From Paraburkholderia sediminicola (GTDB lineage: Bacteria > Pseudomonadota > Gammaproteobacteria > Burkholderiales > Burkholderiaceae): a stretch of 64,000 bases of DNA. This document shows positions 27,030-35,561 of this stretch, piece after piece; within the stretch, counting starts at the first letter, position 1; each line of letters opens with the position of its first letter. The stretch spans positions 1 through 64,000 of the forward strand of contig NZ_CADIKC010000010.1 of the NCBI RefSeq assembly GCF_902859805.1, given 5' to 3'. The notes under the pieces are model-generated. The model did no database searches and was not told the DNA's origin. It saw only the letters and a program-made list of their open reading frames with translations. A program made the position numbers and the translations under genes.

Positions 27030-28724
27030 ATGGACCGCGCCCGGGCCAGCCGACGTGCCATCGCACGAGCACGATCGCTCGCGGCGCTCGTGCTTGTTCA
27101 ATGTGCCTTGCTCGCCGCGTCGATGGTGCCGGTGGGCAAGACGAACGCTGCCCCGTCAACGCCGCCGGTTACGCCAGCGAACGCGGGGGAAGCGATCTTC
27201 CAGAAAGGCGTGCTGGGTTCGGGTGAGCAGCTCGAGGCGATGCACGATGGTGGCGTGAACCTGCGAGGCGCCGCCGCGGCCTGCATGAATTGCCATCGGC
27301 GCAGCGGCCTCGGATCCCGGGAGGGGAACAACAACATTCCGCCGATCACCGACCGGTATCTGGTCCATCCTCGCGCGGACAGTCCCGACGATCTTGACAT
27401 CCCCTATATCCCCGGCATGCGAACCAATCGCGAGCCCTACACCGATGCGACGATTGCAAGAGCAATACGCGATGGGCTTGACTCGGAAGGCAAGCCGCTC
27501 AGCAATCTGATGCCGCAGTACGCACTGAACGACACCGACATGGCAGCGCTGATCGGCTATCTGAAGCGTCTCGATCGACGTGCGTCCACGGGTGTCACGG
27601 ACACGGTGCTGCACTTCGCGACGATCATCACACCGGATGCGGACCCCGTGAAGCGACGCGGCATGCTCGATGTGCTCAAACAGTACTTCGATGACAAGAA
27701 CGTGTTTCCTCTCGGCGCGACGCCGCCGCTGCGCTCGTCGCGCAAGATGATGTTCATGGTCAATCGTCGCTGGGAGTTGCATGTATGGGAGCTGAGCGGA
27801 CCGCCGTCGACGTGGCATGAACAGTTGAAGCGCTATCTGGCGGAGCAGCCGGTGTTTGCTGTGTTGTCGGGACTCGGCGGCAAGAACTGGGCGCCGATCC
27901 ACGACTTCTGCGAGCAGGAGGCCGTGCCGTGCCTTTTTCCCAACGTGGAAGTGCCGGTCGAAACCGACCAGGATTTCTATTCCGTGTATTTCTCGAAAGG
28001 GGTTCTGCTCGAGGCGGCGCTGCTTGCCAGACGGATTCTCGACGAAGGCAGTGGCAAGCTCACGCAAGCGAAGCCAAAGGTCTGGCAGGTCTATCGCACG
28101 GGCGACAGCGGCGAGCGGGGTGCAGAGGCGCTTGCCGCCGCATTGAAGGGCCATGGCATCGCGGTGTCGAGCCGCGCCCTTGCGCCGGGCGACAGCGTCG
28201 CGCATTCCCTGCGCGGAATTTCGCGTGGGGATGTGCTGGTGCTATGGCTGCGTCCGCCCGACGTCGAGGCGCTTGGGCATTTGCCACCGCCGTCGGACAC
28301 GGTGTTCATGTCGGGACTGTTGGGCGGGCTCGATAGCACACCGTTGTCGGCGAGCTGGCGCGGCGTCACGCGCCTCGCGTATCCATTCGACTTGCCCGAC
28401 GGACGGCGTGTCCGTGTCGACTATGCGTTCGGCTGGTTCTCGATTCGCAAAATCCCGATGGTCGCGCCGCAGGTCCAGGCGGACACCTATCTCGCGTGCG
28501 GTTTGCTGGCGGAGACGCTTAGCCATATGGTCGATGCGTTCGAGAGGGATTACCTGATCGAGCGCATCCAGGACATGCTTGAACGCCGCATCCTGACTGG
28601 CTACTACCCGCGCCTGACGCTGGCGCCGGGGCAGCGCTTCGCGTCCAAAGGCGGTTACATCGTCCGCTTTGCCGGGCCGGATCGAGTCCGGCTTGTTGCC
28701 GACGGGGGCTGGATGGTGCCGTGA
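27030..28724 (+). CDS. Cytochrome c fused to a periplasmic-binding-protein-like domain
   Basis: The 564-residue precursor has a long basic signal region ending near TNA (about 42). Residues about 48-190 form a monohaem cytochrome c with C85-M-N-C88-H89 and a likely distal methionine in NLMPQY. Residues about 200-540 resemble a type 1 periplasmic binding protein (VFAVLSGLGGKNW, VWQVYRTGDSGERGAEAL, DVLVLWLRPPDVEAL). Such a fusion could couple ligand sensing or docking to electron transfer. It ends the oxidase operon, about 300 bp before the Cyc2-like gene. Electron transfer from the secreted copper proteins is possible but not shown. Confidence 0.8.
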   Translation: MDRARASRRAIARARSLAALVLVQCALLAASMVPVGKTNAAPSTPPVTPANAGEAIFQKGVLGSGEQLEAMHDGGVNLRGAAAACMNCHRRSGLGSREGNNNIPPITDRYLVHPRADSPDDLDIPYIPGMRTNREPYTDATIARAIRDGLDSEGKPLSNLMPQYALNDTDMAALIGYLKRLDRRASTGVTDTVLHFATIITPDADPVKRRGMLDVLKQYFDDKNVFPLGATPPLRSSRKMMFMVNRRWELHVWELSGPPSTWHEQLKRYLAEQPVFAVLSGLGGKNWAPIHDFCEQEAVPCLFPNVEVPVETDQDFYSVYFSKGVLLEAALLARRILDEGSGKLTQAKPKVWQVYRTGDSGERGAEALAAALKGHGIAVSSRALAPGDSVAHSLRGISRGDVLVLWLRPPDVEALGHLPPPSDTVFMSGLLGGLDSTPLSASWRGVTRLAYPFDLPDGRRVRVDYAFGWFSIRKIPMVAPQVQADTYLACGLLAETLSHMVDAFERDYLIERIQDMLERRILTGYYPRLTLAPGQRFASKGGYIVRFAGPDRVRLVADGGWMVP

Positions 28725-28812
28725 CGATGTCGTGAGACGAGGCGTGGACCGGCGCGCGAGAACTCACGAGACGCTATTGCCTGCGCGGCCGGGCGTCTCC
28801 CCTACCGCAAGA

Positions 28813-28829
28813 ATAGGACGTTGACCCAT
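28813..28829 (+). promoter_or_regulatory. 17-bp regulon element, copy 4
   Basis: ATAGGACGTTGACCCAT, 192 bp before the Cyc2-like start. It is preceded by CCCTACCGCAAGA, as copy 3 is by CCCTACTGCAAGT, so the two promoter regions share about 30 bp of similar sequence. The 297-bp gap 28725-29021 has no other visible feature. Confidence 0.65.
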
Positions 28830-29021
28830 GTCGTTTCCCGTCTCCCGTTTGCACAATGAAAACGTGGCGAAAGGAACAATTGCCTCATCGGAATGGGTCG
28901 CTGTAGTCGCAAGATTCTCTGCTCATTTCGCTCGTTGTCGTCAGGCGCAACACAGGAATGCAGTCTTTGATTTTAGCCGCCGTTGGTAGAGGTGTAAAAC
29001 ACGGCGCAGGGAGAGATAGCC

Positions 29022-30407
29022 ATGGCAAAGACTATTATCAGTATTCCTGTATTTAATGGGCTGATTCGCTGTGGTTTGCTGGCTGCCTTCGTGGCGCTTT
29101 GTCTGTTCCAGGCTATGCCCGCACACGCTCTGCCTATATTCGCACGCCAAACGGGGCAAAGCTGCGTGGCATGCCACGCCGGCGGTCAGTTTCCCGAACT
29201 CACGCCGTATGGGCGCATGTTCAAGCTGAACGGATATACGCTCGGCGAACGCACCATCCCGCTCGCTGTGATGGGAACAGTCGATGCGACCAAAACCCGG
29301 CACAACAACGACGCCAACGGGAATCCCATTTCGCCCAAGGATGGAAATCTGACGTGGGATGCGGCCAGCATTTTCCTCGCCGGGAAGATCACGGATAAGA
29401 TCGGCGCGTTCGCTCAATATACCTACACGAACTACGATCACCAGAATGGCGACGGCAGGTGGATCGGTAAATGGGCATCGGACAATACCGATGTCCGTTA
29501 CGTGGAACGGATCATTGGCGAAGCGAGCGACTTCATACTGGGCGTAACGTTGCACAACAATCCGACTGTGCAGGACGTCTTTAACACCGCGCCTGCATGG
29601 AGCTACCCCTACCTCTCTTCGTCGACGAGCGCGGTCGGGTCTCCGCAGTTTACGCCTCTCATCGAGGGGGCATTGGCGCAGCAGGTCGTCGGCATTGGCG
29701 GCTACCTGTACTGGAACAAGTTGATCTACGCGGAAGTGACTGCGTACAGCACCGCCGACGGTATCTGGTCGTTTTTGAGCCATGGCAGCAAGGCCGGAGA
29801 CCTGGCCCACCCGCAGACTTATCTGAAAGGCTACAACCCGTATTGGCGCCTTGCGCTGACTCGCGAATGGGGCCCGCATAACATCATGCTGGGGACGTTC
29901 GGGTTGCTTGCCGACGTCTATCCCAACGATCCAAACGCTTTCCCGATATTCACACAGGGCGTAACCCGCTATCGCGATATTGGCATGGATGCGCAGTATC
30001 AATACCTGCTTGATCCGCATACGATTACCGCGCAGGCCCGCTACACTCATGAAAATATAAGTGATCCGAATAATTTCGTTTTAGGCGACAGCCAATCAGC
30101 AAATCTCAAGTCGATGCTGCTGAAAATGTCGTACATCTATCAGGCCAAGTATGGCGTGAGCCTTGCTTTCTTCAATGTGACAGGCAGCACCGATAGTGTG
30201 GCTTACGCCAGCAGCGCGAACTTTTCTCCTGCCACGCAGGGATGGATACCCGAGATATTCTGGATTCCGGTGCAGAACATTCGAGTCGGCCTGCAGTACA
30301 CGCATTTCACCAAATACCTCGGGTCCCGATCCAACTACGACGGCAGCGGGCGAAACGCATCGGACAATGACACGCTGTTCGTCTATTTATGGGCCGCGTA
30401 TTGGTGA
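29022..30407 (+). CDS. Cyc2-like fused cytochrome c-porin (outer membrane)
   Basis: The 461-residue precursor has a signal peptide ending at MPAHA (36). The mature N-terminus reads FARQTGQSC48VAC51H52 followed by FPELTPYGRMFKLNGY. A single haem site with the ARQTGxxC..CH...FP.L..GR.FK..GY context is the hallmark of the Cyc2 family of outer-membrane cytochrome-porins. Residues from about 75 to the final tryptophan alternate polar and aromatic positions, as in a beta-barrel of about 16 strands. Cyc2 proteins oxidise extracellular Fe(II) in acidophilic and neutrophilic iron oxidisers; homologues elsewhere have unproven substrates. The dihaem cytochrome encoded 26 bp downstream is the natural periplasmic partner. 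Confidence 0.78.
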   Translation: MAKTIISIPVFNGLIRCGLLAAFVALCLFQAMPAHALPIFARQTGQSCVACHAGGQFPELTPYGRMFKLNGYTLGERTIPLAVMGTVDATKTRHNNDANGNPISPKDGNLTWDAASIFLAGKITDKIGAFAQYTYTNYDHQNGDGRWIGKWASDNTDVRYVERIIGEASDFILGVTLHNNPTVQDVFNTAPAWSYPYLSSSTSAVGSPQFTPLIEGALAQQVVGIGGYLYWNKLIYAEVTAYSTADGIWSFLSHGSKAGDLAHPQTYLKGYNPYWRLALTREWGPHNIMLGTFGLLADVYPNDPNAFPIFTQGVTRYRDIGMDAQYQYLLDPHTITAQARYTHENISDPNNFVLGDSQSANLKSMLLKMSYIYQAKYGVSLAFFNVTGSTDSVAYASSANFSPATQGWIPEIFWIPVQNIRVGLQYTHFTKYLGSRSNYDGSGRNASDNDTLFVYLWAAYW

Positions 30408-30433
30408 CATTGGGTGGTAAGGAGGTTCGTGAC

Positions 30434-31108
30434 ATGAAAAAGATGGCGCAAATCATCTCCCTTGGGATGTTGCTCGCAGGGTCGGGCTGTCACGACCTGG
30501 ATCGGTCAAGGGCTGTCGATAGTCCGGCTGTCGCCGGAAAGACGATTGCCCTGCAGGTCTGCTCGAACTGTCACGGCGTGAACGGCGTTTCGGTATCGCC
30601 GGTCTTTCCCAAGCTGGCGGGGCAGCGAAAGGAATACCTTGTCGATCAATTGACGGACTTCAAGGTCCATGCCCGATCGGACCCGAACGCCCAGCGGTTT
30701 ATGTGGGGCTTTACGCACCTGAGCGAGGCGCAAATCGAAGAACTCGCAGCGTATTTTTCCAATCAGAAGCCGGTTCTGGGTGAGCCCGGCGATCAATCGC
30801 TCATCGGCGAAGGGAAAGCGATTTATGCGTCCGGGTTGCCGGACAAGGGCGTCGCGGCGTGCGTTTCGTGTCACGGCCAGCATGGCGAGGGAATGAATCA
30901 GTTTCCGCGGCTCGCCGGTCAACACGCAGACTACATCATCAAGCAGCTATTGATTTTCCAAAGCCACGTCGATCAGAGACCTCGCGGCGAGGTCATGAAG
31001 GCGGTATGCGGCAATATGTCGGAGCAGGATATGCGCGCCGTAGCGGCCTTCGTGGAAGCGTTTCCGCCAGAGACGGAGGCGGCGGCCAGCCCGCCGGCCG
31101 ATCAATGA
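30434..31108 (+). CDS. Dihaem cytochrome c (c4-like)
   Basis: The ATG at 30434 is preceded by AAGGAGG; 15 upstream codons overlap the barrel gene and are unlikely to be translated. The 224-residue precursor has a short hydrophobic leader ending in LLAGSGC, which could be a lipoprotein or ordinary signal. Two similar halves each carry a haem site (CSNCH and CVSCH) followed by FPKLAGQ / FPRLAGQ, typical of cytochrome c4. Such proteins accept electrons from the outer membrane and pass them to terminal oxidases, which fits its place right after the Cyc2-like gene. Confidence 0.88.
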   Translation: MKKMAQIISLGMLLAGSGCHDLDRSRAVDSPAVAGKTIALQVCSNCHGVNGVSVSPVFPKLAGQRKEYLVDQLTDFKVHARSDPNAQRFMWGFTHLSEAQIEELAAYFSNQKPVLGEPGDQSLIGEGKAIYASGLPDKGVAACVSCHGQHGEGMNQFPRLAGQHADYIIKQLLIFQSHVDQRPRGEVMKAVCGNMSEQDMRAVAAFVEAFPPETEAAASPPADQ

Positions 31109-31551
31109 GCAAGCAGCCTTACGTGTCGCTGCGCCCCTGGGCGTGGCGATTCAGAGTCCAGGCCGTCCGGCTGGCCTGTGCAACGCGGATGCACCGTTGC
31201 ACGGCAGCGGCACCTGCAAGAACGCCCGCGTCATTGTTGAGATCGCCTCGGATGGCGGCATCAGCGGCGATGTGGCGAACAGTTTGCGCTCCGTCTCCCC
31301 CCGGCGGGCGCTTTTTTTTCAACCTGCAGTGGAAACTTACGGAGCGAATCGGGAAGCGGGCGCTCATGTCGACAAGGGTTCTCCCGATCACGGGCAGTAG
31401 CGCATGTGTGGGACGGGGAGCCAGCACTAAAAAACCGCGCGCCGGAACGCAGGCGTCGAATGATGCGATGATCAGTGCGAGCCTGGAAGTCAGTCAATCG
31501 CATACGGATGGCAATCTGTCGACGCGATCCGCGCAACGGAGAGAGCCATGA
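31105..31551 (+). CDS. Possible coupled small ORF or gene remnant between cytochrome c4 and ccsA
   Basis: A 148-codon frame begins with an ATG that overlaps the cytochrome stop (ATGA, 31105-31108) and ends in a TGA that overlaps the ccsA start (ATGA, 31548-31551). Such double coupling is rarely accidental. However, the product is rich in Arg, Ala and Ser, has no recognised motif, and for part of its length another frame has better codon usage (about 31143-31320). A frameshifted remnant is therefore possible. A GC-rich stem followed by eight T (about 31288-31318) lies within it and could act as an attenuator or terminator. Confidence 0.3.
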   Translation: MSKQPYVSLRPWAWRFRVQAVRLACATRMHRCTAAAPARTPASLLRSPRMAASAAMWRTVCAPSPPGGRFFFNLQWKLTERIGKRALMSTRVLPITGSSACVGRGASTKKPRAGTQASNDAMISASLEVSQSHTDGNLSTRSAQRREP

Positions 31552-32771
31552 ACCCGACACAATCGTCTCTTGATGCCGGTGCACCGGACCCAGCGCCTGT
31601 GTTTCAGTGGGATGTCTCAGCGACTGCGGGTCAAACGTTGGTTCTGCTCGACGAGCGTCCCTTCCTGAAACGGCTCGGCGTCGTCGACTGGCTGTTCGCC
31701 GTCGTGATGGTCGCGGGCGCGGGGTTTGCACTGTCGCGCTATCACCCGTTCATGAATTACTACGACAAGCTGGTGCTGTGCCTGGCGGTGCCGGTGTTCG
31801 TGGTACTCGGCTGGCGCTGGAAGCCGGTGCGTCCGCTGATGGTGGGCATCGCCGCGCTGTCGCTGCTGGCGATCCAGATCTATCACGGCGATCTGACGCG
31901 CGCGGATAACGCGTTCTTCCTCAAGTATTTCCTGTCGAGCCAGTCCGCGATTCTGTGGATGAGCGCGCTCTTCGTCTTCGCCACCGTCTTCTACTGGATC
32001 GGTCTGCTGTCGCGCTCACCGACCGGCGCGGCGATCGGTTCGAAAATGACGTGGGCTGCGGTCGTGATGGGTTTCGTCGGTCTCATGGTGCGCTGGTACG
32101 AGTCGTACCTGATCGGCGCGGACGTCGGCCATATCCCAATCTCGAACCTGTACGAAGTGTTCGTGCTGTTCAGCCTGATCACCGCGCTGTTCTATCTGTA
32201 CTACGAGCAGCACTACAACACGCGTGCGCTCGGCGCATTCGTGCTGCTGGTGATCAGCGCGGCGGTCGGCTTCCTGATGTGGTACTCGGTCGCGCGTGAC
32301 GCCCAGCAGATCCAGCCGCTCGTGCCGGCGCTGCAGAGCTGGTGGATGAAGATCCACGTGCCGGCTAACTTTATCGGCTATGGCAGCTTCGCGCTGTCGG
32401 CCATGGTCGGCGTCGCGTATCTGGCGAAAGAGCGCGGTGTGCTGGCAGACCGCCTGCCGCCGCTCGATGTGCTCGACGACCTGATGTACAAGTCGATCGC
32501 CGTTGGCTTCGCCTTCTTCACGATCGCGACGATTCTCGGGGCGTTGTGGGCCGCTGAAGCGTGGGGCGGTTACTGGAGCTGGGACCCGAAGGAAACGTGG
32601 GCGCTGATCGTGTGGCTGAACTACGCGGCCTGGCTGCATATGCGTCTGATGAAGGGCCTGCGCGGCGCGGTGGCGGCATGGTGGGCGCTGACCGGCCTGC
32701 TGGTGACGACCTTCGCGTTCCTCGGCGTCAACATGTTCCTGTCGGGGCTGCATAGCTACGGCAAGCTGTAA
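31548..32771 (+). CDS. ccsA: CcsA/ResC-type cytochrome c assembly protein (system II)
   Basis: The 407-residue inner-membrane protein has about eight helices, the haem-handling WWD-like region (WGGYWSWDPKETWALIVWLNYAAW) and flanking conserved histidines (KIHVPAN). It exports haem and attaches it to apocytochromes together with CcsB/ResB. No ResB gene adjoins it here, unlike the usual resB-ccsA pair, so it may borrow a chromosomal ResB or be a second copy dedicated to the locus cytochromes. A GGAGAGAG site precedes the ATG. Confidence 0.9.
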   Translation: MNPTQSSLDAGAPDPAPVFQWDVSATAGQTLVLLDERPFLKRLGVVDWLFAVVMVAGAGFALSRYHPFMNYYDKLVLCLAVPVFVVLGWRWKPVRPLMVGIAALSLLAIQIYHGDLTRADNAFFLKYFLSSQSAILWMSALFVFATVFYWIGLLSRSPTGAAIGSKMTWAAVVMGFVGLMVRWYESYLIGADVGHIPISNLYEVFVLFSLITALFYLYYEQHYNTRALGAFVLLVISAAVGFLMWYSVARDAQQIQPLVPALQSWWMKIHVPANFIGYGSFALSAMVGVAYLAKERGVLADRLPPLDVLDDLMYKSIAVGFAFFTIATILGALWAAEAWGGYWSWDPKETWALIVWLNYAAWLHMRLMKGLRGAVAAWWALTGLLVTTFAFLGVNMFLSGLHSYGKL

Positions 32772-32846
32772 AGAAATGGCGGAGCGCCCGCACCCTTCGC
32801 CCGAAGCTCCAGCTTGGCGGCGCATGGTTCGACGGGTGACACAGAC

Positions 32847-32863
32847 TGCGGGTCTCTACCCAT
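32847..32863 (+). promoter_or_regulatory. 17-bp regulon element, copy 5
   Basis: TGCGGGTCTCTACCCAT, 98 bp before the DUF1269-like start. The next 60 bp align without gaps to the region after copy 7 (before gspG), including CCTACTT and CAAGAATG at identical distances. Confidence 0.6.
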
Positions 32864-32961
32864 TCCTTTCGGCGAGCATTCCTACTTTTTCTCGTTGCCA
32901 CTCCACGCAAGAATGTAGTCACGGGTCCGGGTGGACCCGATCTACGGTCAGAGAGGCCGCC

Positions 32962-33471
32962 ATGAGACGCATATACTTTTTGCTGCCGAGCACGCAATGT
33001 GCACGGATGATTGTTGACGAGCTTCTATTGAAGCGGGTCGACTGGCGGCATATCCACGTGATTGCCAACCATAGTGTACGGCTCGACGATTTGCCGGAGG
33101 CCTCGCTTGTACAGAGCAGCGACTTGCTCCACGCACTGACGCGAGGTACGGCGGCGGGTTGCGCGACCGGCATGTTGACGGGCCTGGTTGCATTGGCTTA
33201 TCCGCCTGCGGGCCTGACCATCGCGGGCGGCGTTGTCGTTGCGCTCACGCTCGCGGGCGCCGGGTTTGGCGCATGGACGGCGACGATGATCGGTGTCGAT
33301 GTACCGAATACGCGGCTAAAATGTTTCGAAGCGGCGATCGAGAGGGGTGAACTGCTGATGATGATCGACGTCCCAAAGGATCGCGTCGCGGAAATTGAAA
33401 AGACGATCAAGCTTCACCACGCGGAGGCCGAGATCCGGGGAACGGAGCCGACCATTCCCGCATTTCCGTAA
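32962..33471 (+). CDS. DUF1269-like membrane protein
   Basis: A 169-residue protein with a beta-alpha opening (MRRIYFLLPS, VIDELLL-type helix), a glycine-rich hydrophobic hairpin (about 60-105) and a second alpha-beta segment (MMIDVPKDRVAEIEKTI). This matches small DUF1269/general-stress-like membrane proteins. The ATG at 32962 has a weak GAGAGG site. It is the only gene of its unit and lies directly behind regulon element copy 5. The function is unknown. Confidence 0.7.
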   Translation: MRRIYFLLPSTQCARMIVDELLLKRVDWRHIHVIANHSVRLDDLPEASLVQSSDLLHALTRGTAAGCATGMLTGLVALAYPPAGLTIAGGVVVALTLAGAGFGAWTATMIGVDVPNTRLKCFEAAIERGELLMMIDVPKDRVAEIEKTIKLHHAEAEIRGTEPTIPAFP

Positions 33472-33502
33472 TCCGTTTGCGGACTGATCAGCAGTGCGAC
33501 AA

Positions 33503-33549
33503 AGCCGGCGGCCGGTCATGCCAGGATGTTATTTATACCGGCGCCGGCT
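33503..33549. terminator. Strong hairpin between convergent genes
   Basis: AGCCGGCGGCCGGT (33503-33516) pairs with ACCGGCGCCGGCT (33537-33549) with a one-base bulge around a 20-base loop. It lies between the DUF1269-like gene and the convergent transglycosylase gene and probably ends transcription from both sides. No long T tract follows. Confidence 0.6.
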
Positions 33550-33569
33550 AGCCGCGGGTGCATGCAACC

Positions 33570-34202
33570 TTAACCCGCTCCGAGCATGCGTCGATAGCGC
33601 TCCAGAACCCGTGGCACGTAAAGACGCGTTTCCCGCACAGAGGGCACTCGATAGCCGGCCCGAATCACGGCATTTTCCCCAGCGTTGTACGCTGCCACGG
33701 TGAGTTCGACATCGTCCTTGAAGAGATCGAGAAGGAAGCGCAGATAGCGTGCTCCGGTCAGCACGTTGTCTCGCGGATTGAGCATGTCTCCACCGGCAAA
33801 GCGCCGTGCCGTCTCCGGCATGACCTGCATCAGGCCTAGCGCACCTTTGTCTGAAACCGCTTTCGGGTTGTATCGGGATTCGACGTCGATCACTGCGCGC
33901 AAGAGTTCGGGCTGAACGCGAAAGGTGCGGCTTGCTTCGTCGATCACATCCGCGAACCGCGACGCGTCGATGCTCTCGGACGATGAGGGTTGCGCACGCT
34001 TCGCATCGCGTTCGGAAGGCGGATCGCCGGCAACGATGACGACCAACCCTGCTTTGCCAGGTACGTTGGTCAGAACGATCGCACCGTTACTCGCCACCGC
34101 TCCAAAAATCTCTGCGCGTGCCACATCCGGTGATGCCATGCCAAGCACCGCGCATGCGATGAGGATCGCGTTTTCCGGTCTGGATGAAGGGCTATGGCGC
34201 AT
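33570..34202 (-). CDS. Lytic transglycosylase (SLT type)
   Basis: The 210-residue precursor starts at ATG 34202 after a GGGAGA site; a leader ends near ARA (30). The C-terminal half is an SLT domain with the catalytic E108 (VIDVESRYNPKAVS), GALGLMQVMP, AAYNAGENAV and LYVPRVL, as in peptidoglycan-cleaving MltC/Slt-type enzymes. Enzymes of this kind open the murein for envelope-spanning machines, so it may help install the secretion system encoded from 38.6 kb. Regulon element copy 6 lies just upstream, in matching orientation. Confidence 0.88.
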   Translation of the reverse strand: MRHSPSSRPENAILIACAVLGMASPDVARAEIFGAVASNGAIVLTNVPGKAGLVVIVAGDPPSERDAKRAQPSSSESIDASRFADVIDEASRTFRVQPELLRAVIDVESRYNPKAVSDKGALGLMQVMPETARRFAGGDMLNPRDNVLTGARYLRFLLDLFKDDVELTVAAYNAGENAVIRAGYRVPSVRETRLYVPRVLERYRRMLGAG

Positions 34203-34253
34203 GGTCGTGTTCTCCCGCATCTCAATTGTGGTGTGGAGAACTGCGCATCTGCA

Positions 34254-34270
34254 ATGGGGCACCTCCCTAC
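34254..34270 (-). promoter_or_regulatory. 17-bp regulon element, copy 6
   Basis: Read on the minus strand this is GTAGGGAGGTGCCCCAT, 51 bp before the transglycosylase ATG. The rest of 34271-34760 is AT-richer than its surroundings; it has a 93-codon frame (34359-34640) without protein-like features and probably includes the leader of the response-regulator gene. Confidence 0.55.
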
Positions 34271-34760
34271 ACTTTGAGACGCCGGACGGACGCATCGGAG
34301 GGCTGTACAAAACCGTTACATTCGTCACGCGTCGTAACCGTCGGTAATCGGATGCGTCATGATTCGACGCATCCGTCGAGGGAAAATATTTCCGATGTTG
34401 ACTGTTAATTGGCGAGTCCTGTCACGCTTACCGATTCGACGCGCAATGTCTACTCTATCGGTATTGCTACTAATCTCCAGTCTCGGGAAAATCAGTTCAG
34501 ATTTGAAACATACACGTAGCTATCTTCAGCCATTTCAAACGTCGTATGAATTTCGCAGGCTGATCAATGCTGGCTTGCAGAGGTATGGCGCGAACCTTGC
34601 AACGGGGGGAGGGCGTGCGGCGTTGCTGCCTGGCAAGTGAAATATAAAGTTAGTAATTCGAAAGGATGGGCTGCAAGGAAAAGACGAGGCATGCGGTGGG
34701 CGCAGTTTGACGGCTGCACTGCAGTGTCGCGACCGGTTCATGGTTGCCAGGGGTAAACAC

Positions 34761-35543
34761 ATGAATACCAACTGCCGTGTAGTGATCGCGGAAGACCACG
34801 ATCTGCTACGAAACGGGCTGCGCTCGATGCTTTCGGCGCAGGGGGGCTATGACGTCATCGGCGAAGCGAAGGACGGCAAGGAAGCCTGTCAAATGGCGAT
34901 GACGCTGAATCCCGATCTGATGCTGATGGACCTGTCGATGCGAGGCATGAACGGAATCGATGCCAGCGCGGCGATCAAACGCCGATCGCCGAACATACGA
35001 ATCGTGGTGCTCACGGTTCACCAGAGCGAAGAGTATGTACGTGAGGCGCTGCGAGCCGGTGTCGAAGGCTACGTGCTGAAAGATGTCTCGTTCGATGAAC
35101 TCCTGGTCGCGATGCGTATGGTTATGCAGGGGAAGAAGCATCTGAGCGCCGACGTGTATGGGTACATGGTCGACTCGTTCGTCACAGGCCGCGAAGCGCC
35201 CGCGCCAAAGAAGGCGTGGGACATTCTGACTGCGCGGGAGCGCAGCGTTCTGAAACTGATCGCGGAAGGGCGCACCAACCGGCAGGTAGGGCAGTACTTG
35301 AACCTCAGCCCGAAGACGATTGAGAAGTATCGGGCCAGCATGATGCACAAACTCAATATCGCCAATCTGACGGAACTGGTCCTGGTCGCTATCAGCATGG
35401 GCCTGTTGACTTCTCTGGCCGAGAAGTGTTCCGAGCCGAACGTTGACGACACGCCTGTCCGATTGTCGACCGACCTGGATCGACCGTCGGAATCGCCTGA
35501 AGACACGGGGTTGCCCAGGTACGGGCTGGGAGCAGGGCGCTGA
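34761..35543 (+). CDS. NarL/FixJ-family response regulator 1
   Basis: The 260-residue protein starts at ATG 34761 after CAGGGG; 18 upstream codons are disfavoured. The receiver domain shows the acidic pair E11-D12, the phosphoacceptor D57 (LMLMDLSM) and the switch lysine in VLKD. The LuxR-type helix-turn-helix follows at about 155-215 (LTARERSVLKLIAEGRTNRQV, LSPKTIEKYR). A 35-residue acidic/polar tail follows. It is convergent with the kinase gene, 18 bp apart, and is a paralogue of the regulator at 37.8 kb. NarL-family heptamers have the form TACYYMT, which the TACCCAT half of the regulon element fits. Confidence 0.88.
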   Translation: MNTNCRVVIAEDHDLLRNGLRSMLSAQGGYDVIGEAKDGKEACQMAMTLNPDLMLMDLSMRGMNGIDASAAIKRRSPNIRIVVLTVHQSEEYVREALRAGVEGYVLKDVSFDELLVAMRMVMQGKKHLSADVYGYMVDSFVTGREAPAPKKAWDILTARERSVLKLIAEGRTNRQVGQYLNLSPKTIEKYRASMMHKLNIANLTELVLVAISMGLLTSLAEKCSEPNVDDTPVRLSTDLDRPSESPEDTGLPRYGLGAGR

Positions 35544-35561
35544 GCGCGAACGGAAATTGCA

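Noticed and set aside
34359..34640. 93-codon frame in the AT-richer gap
   Set aside because: No ribosome site, no motif, and the region is more likely leader DNA of the response regulator.
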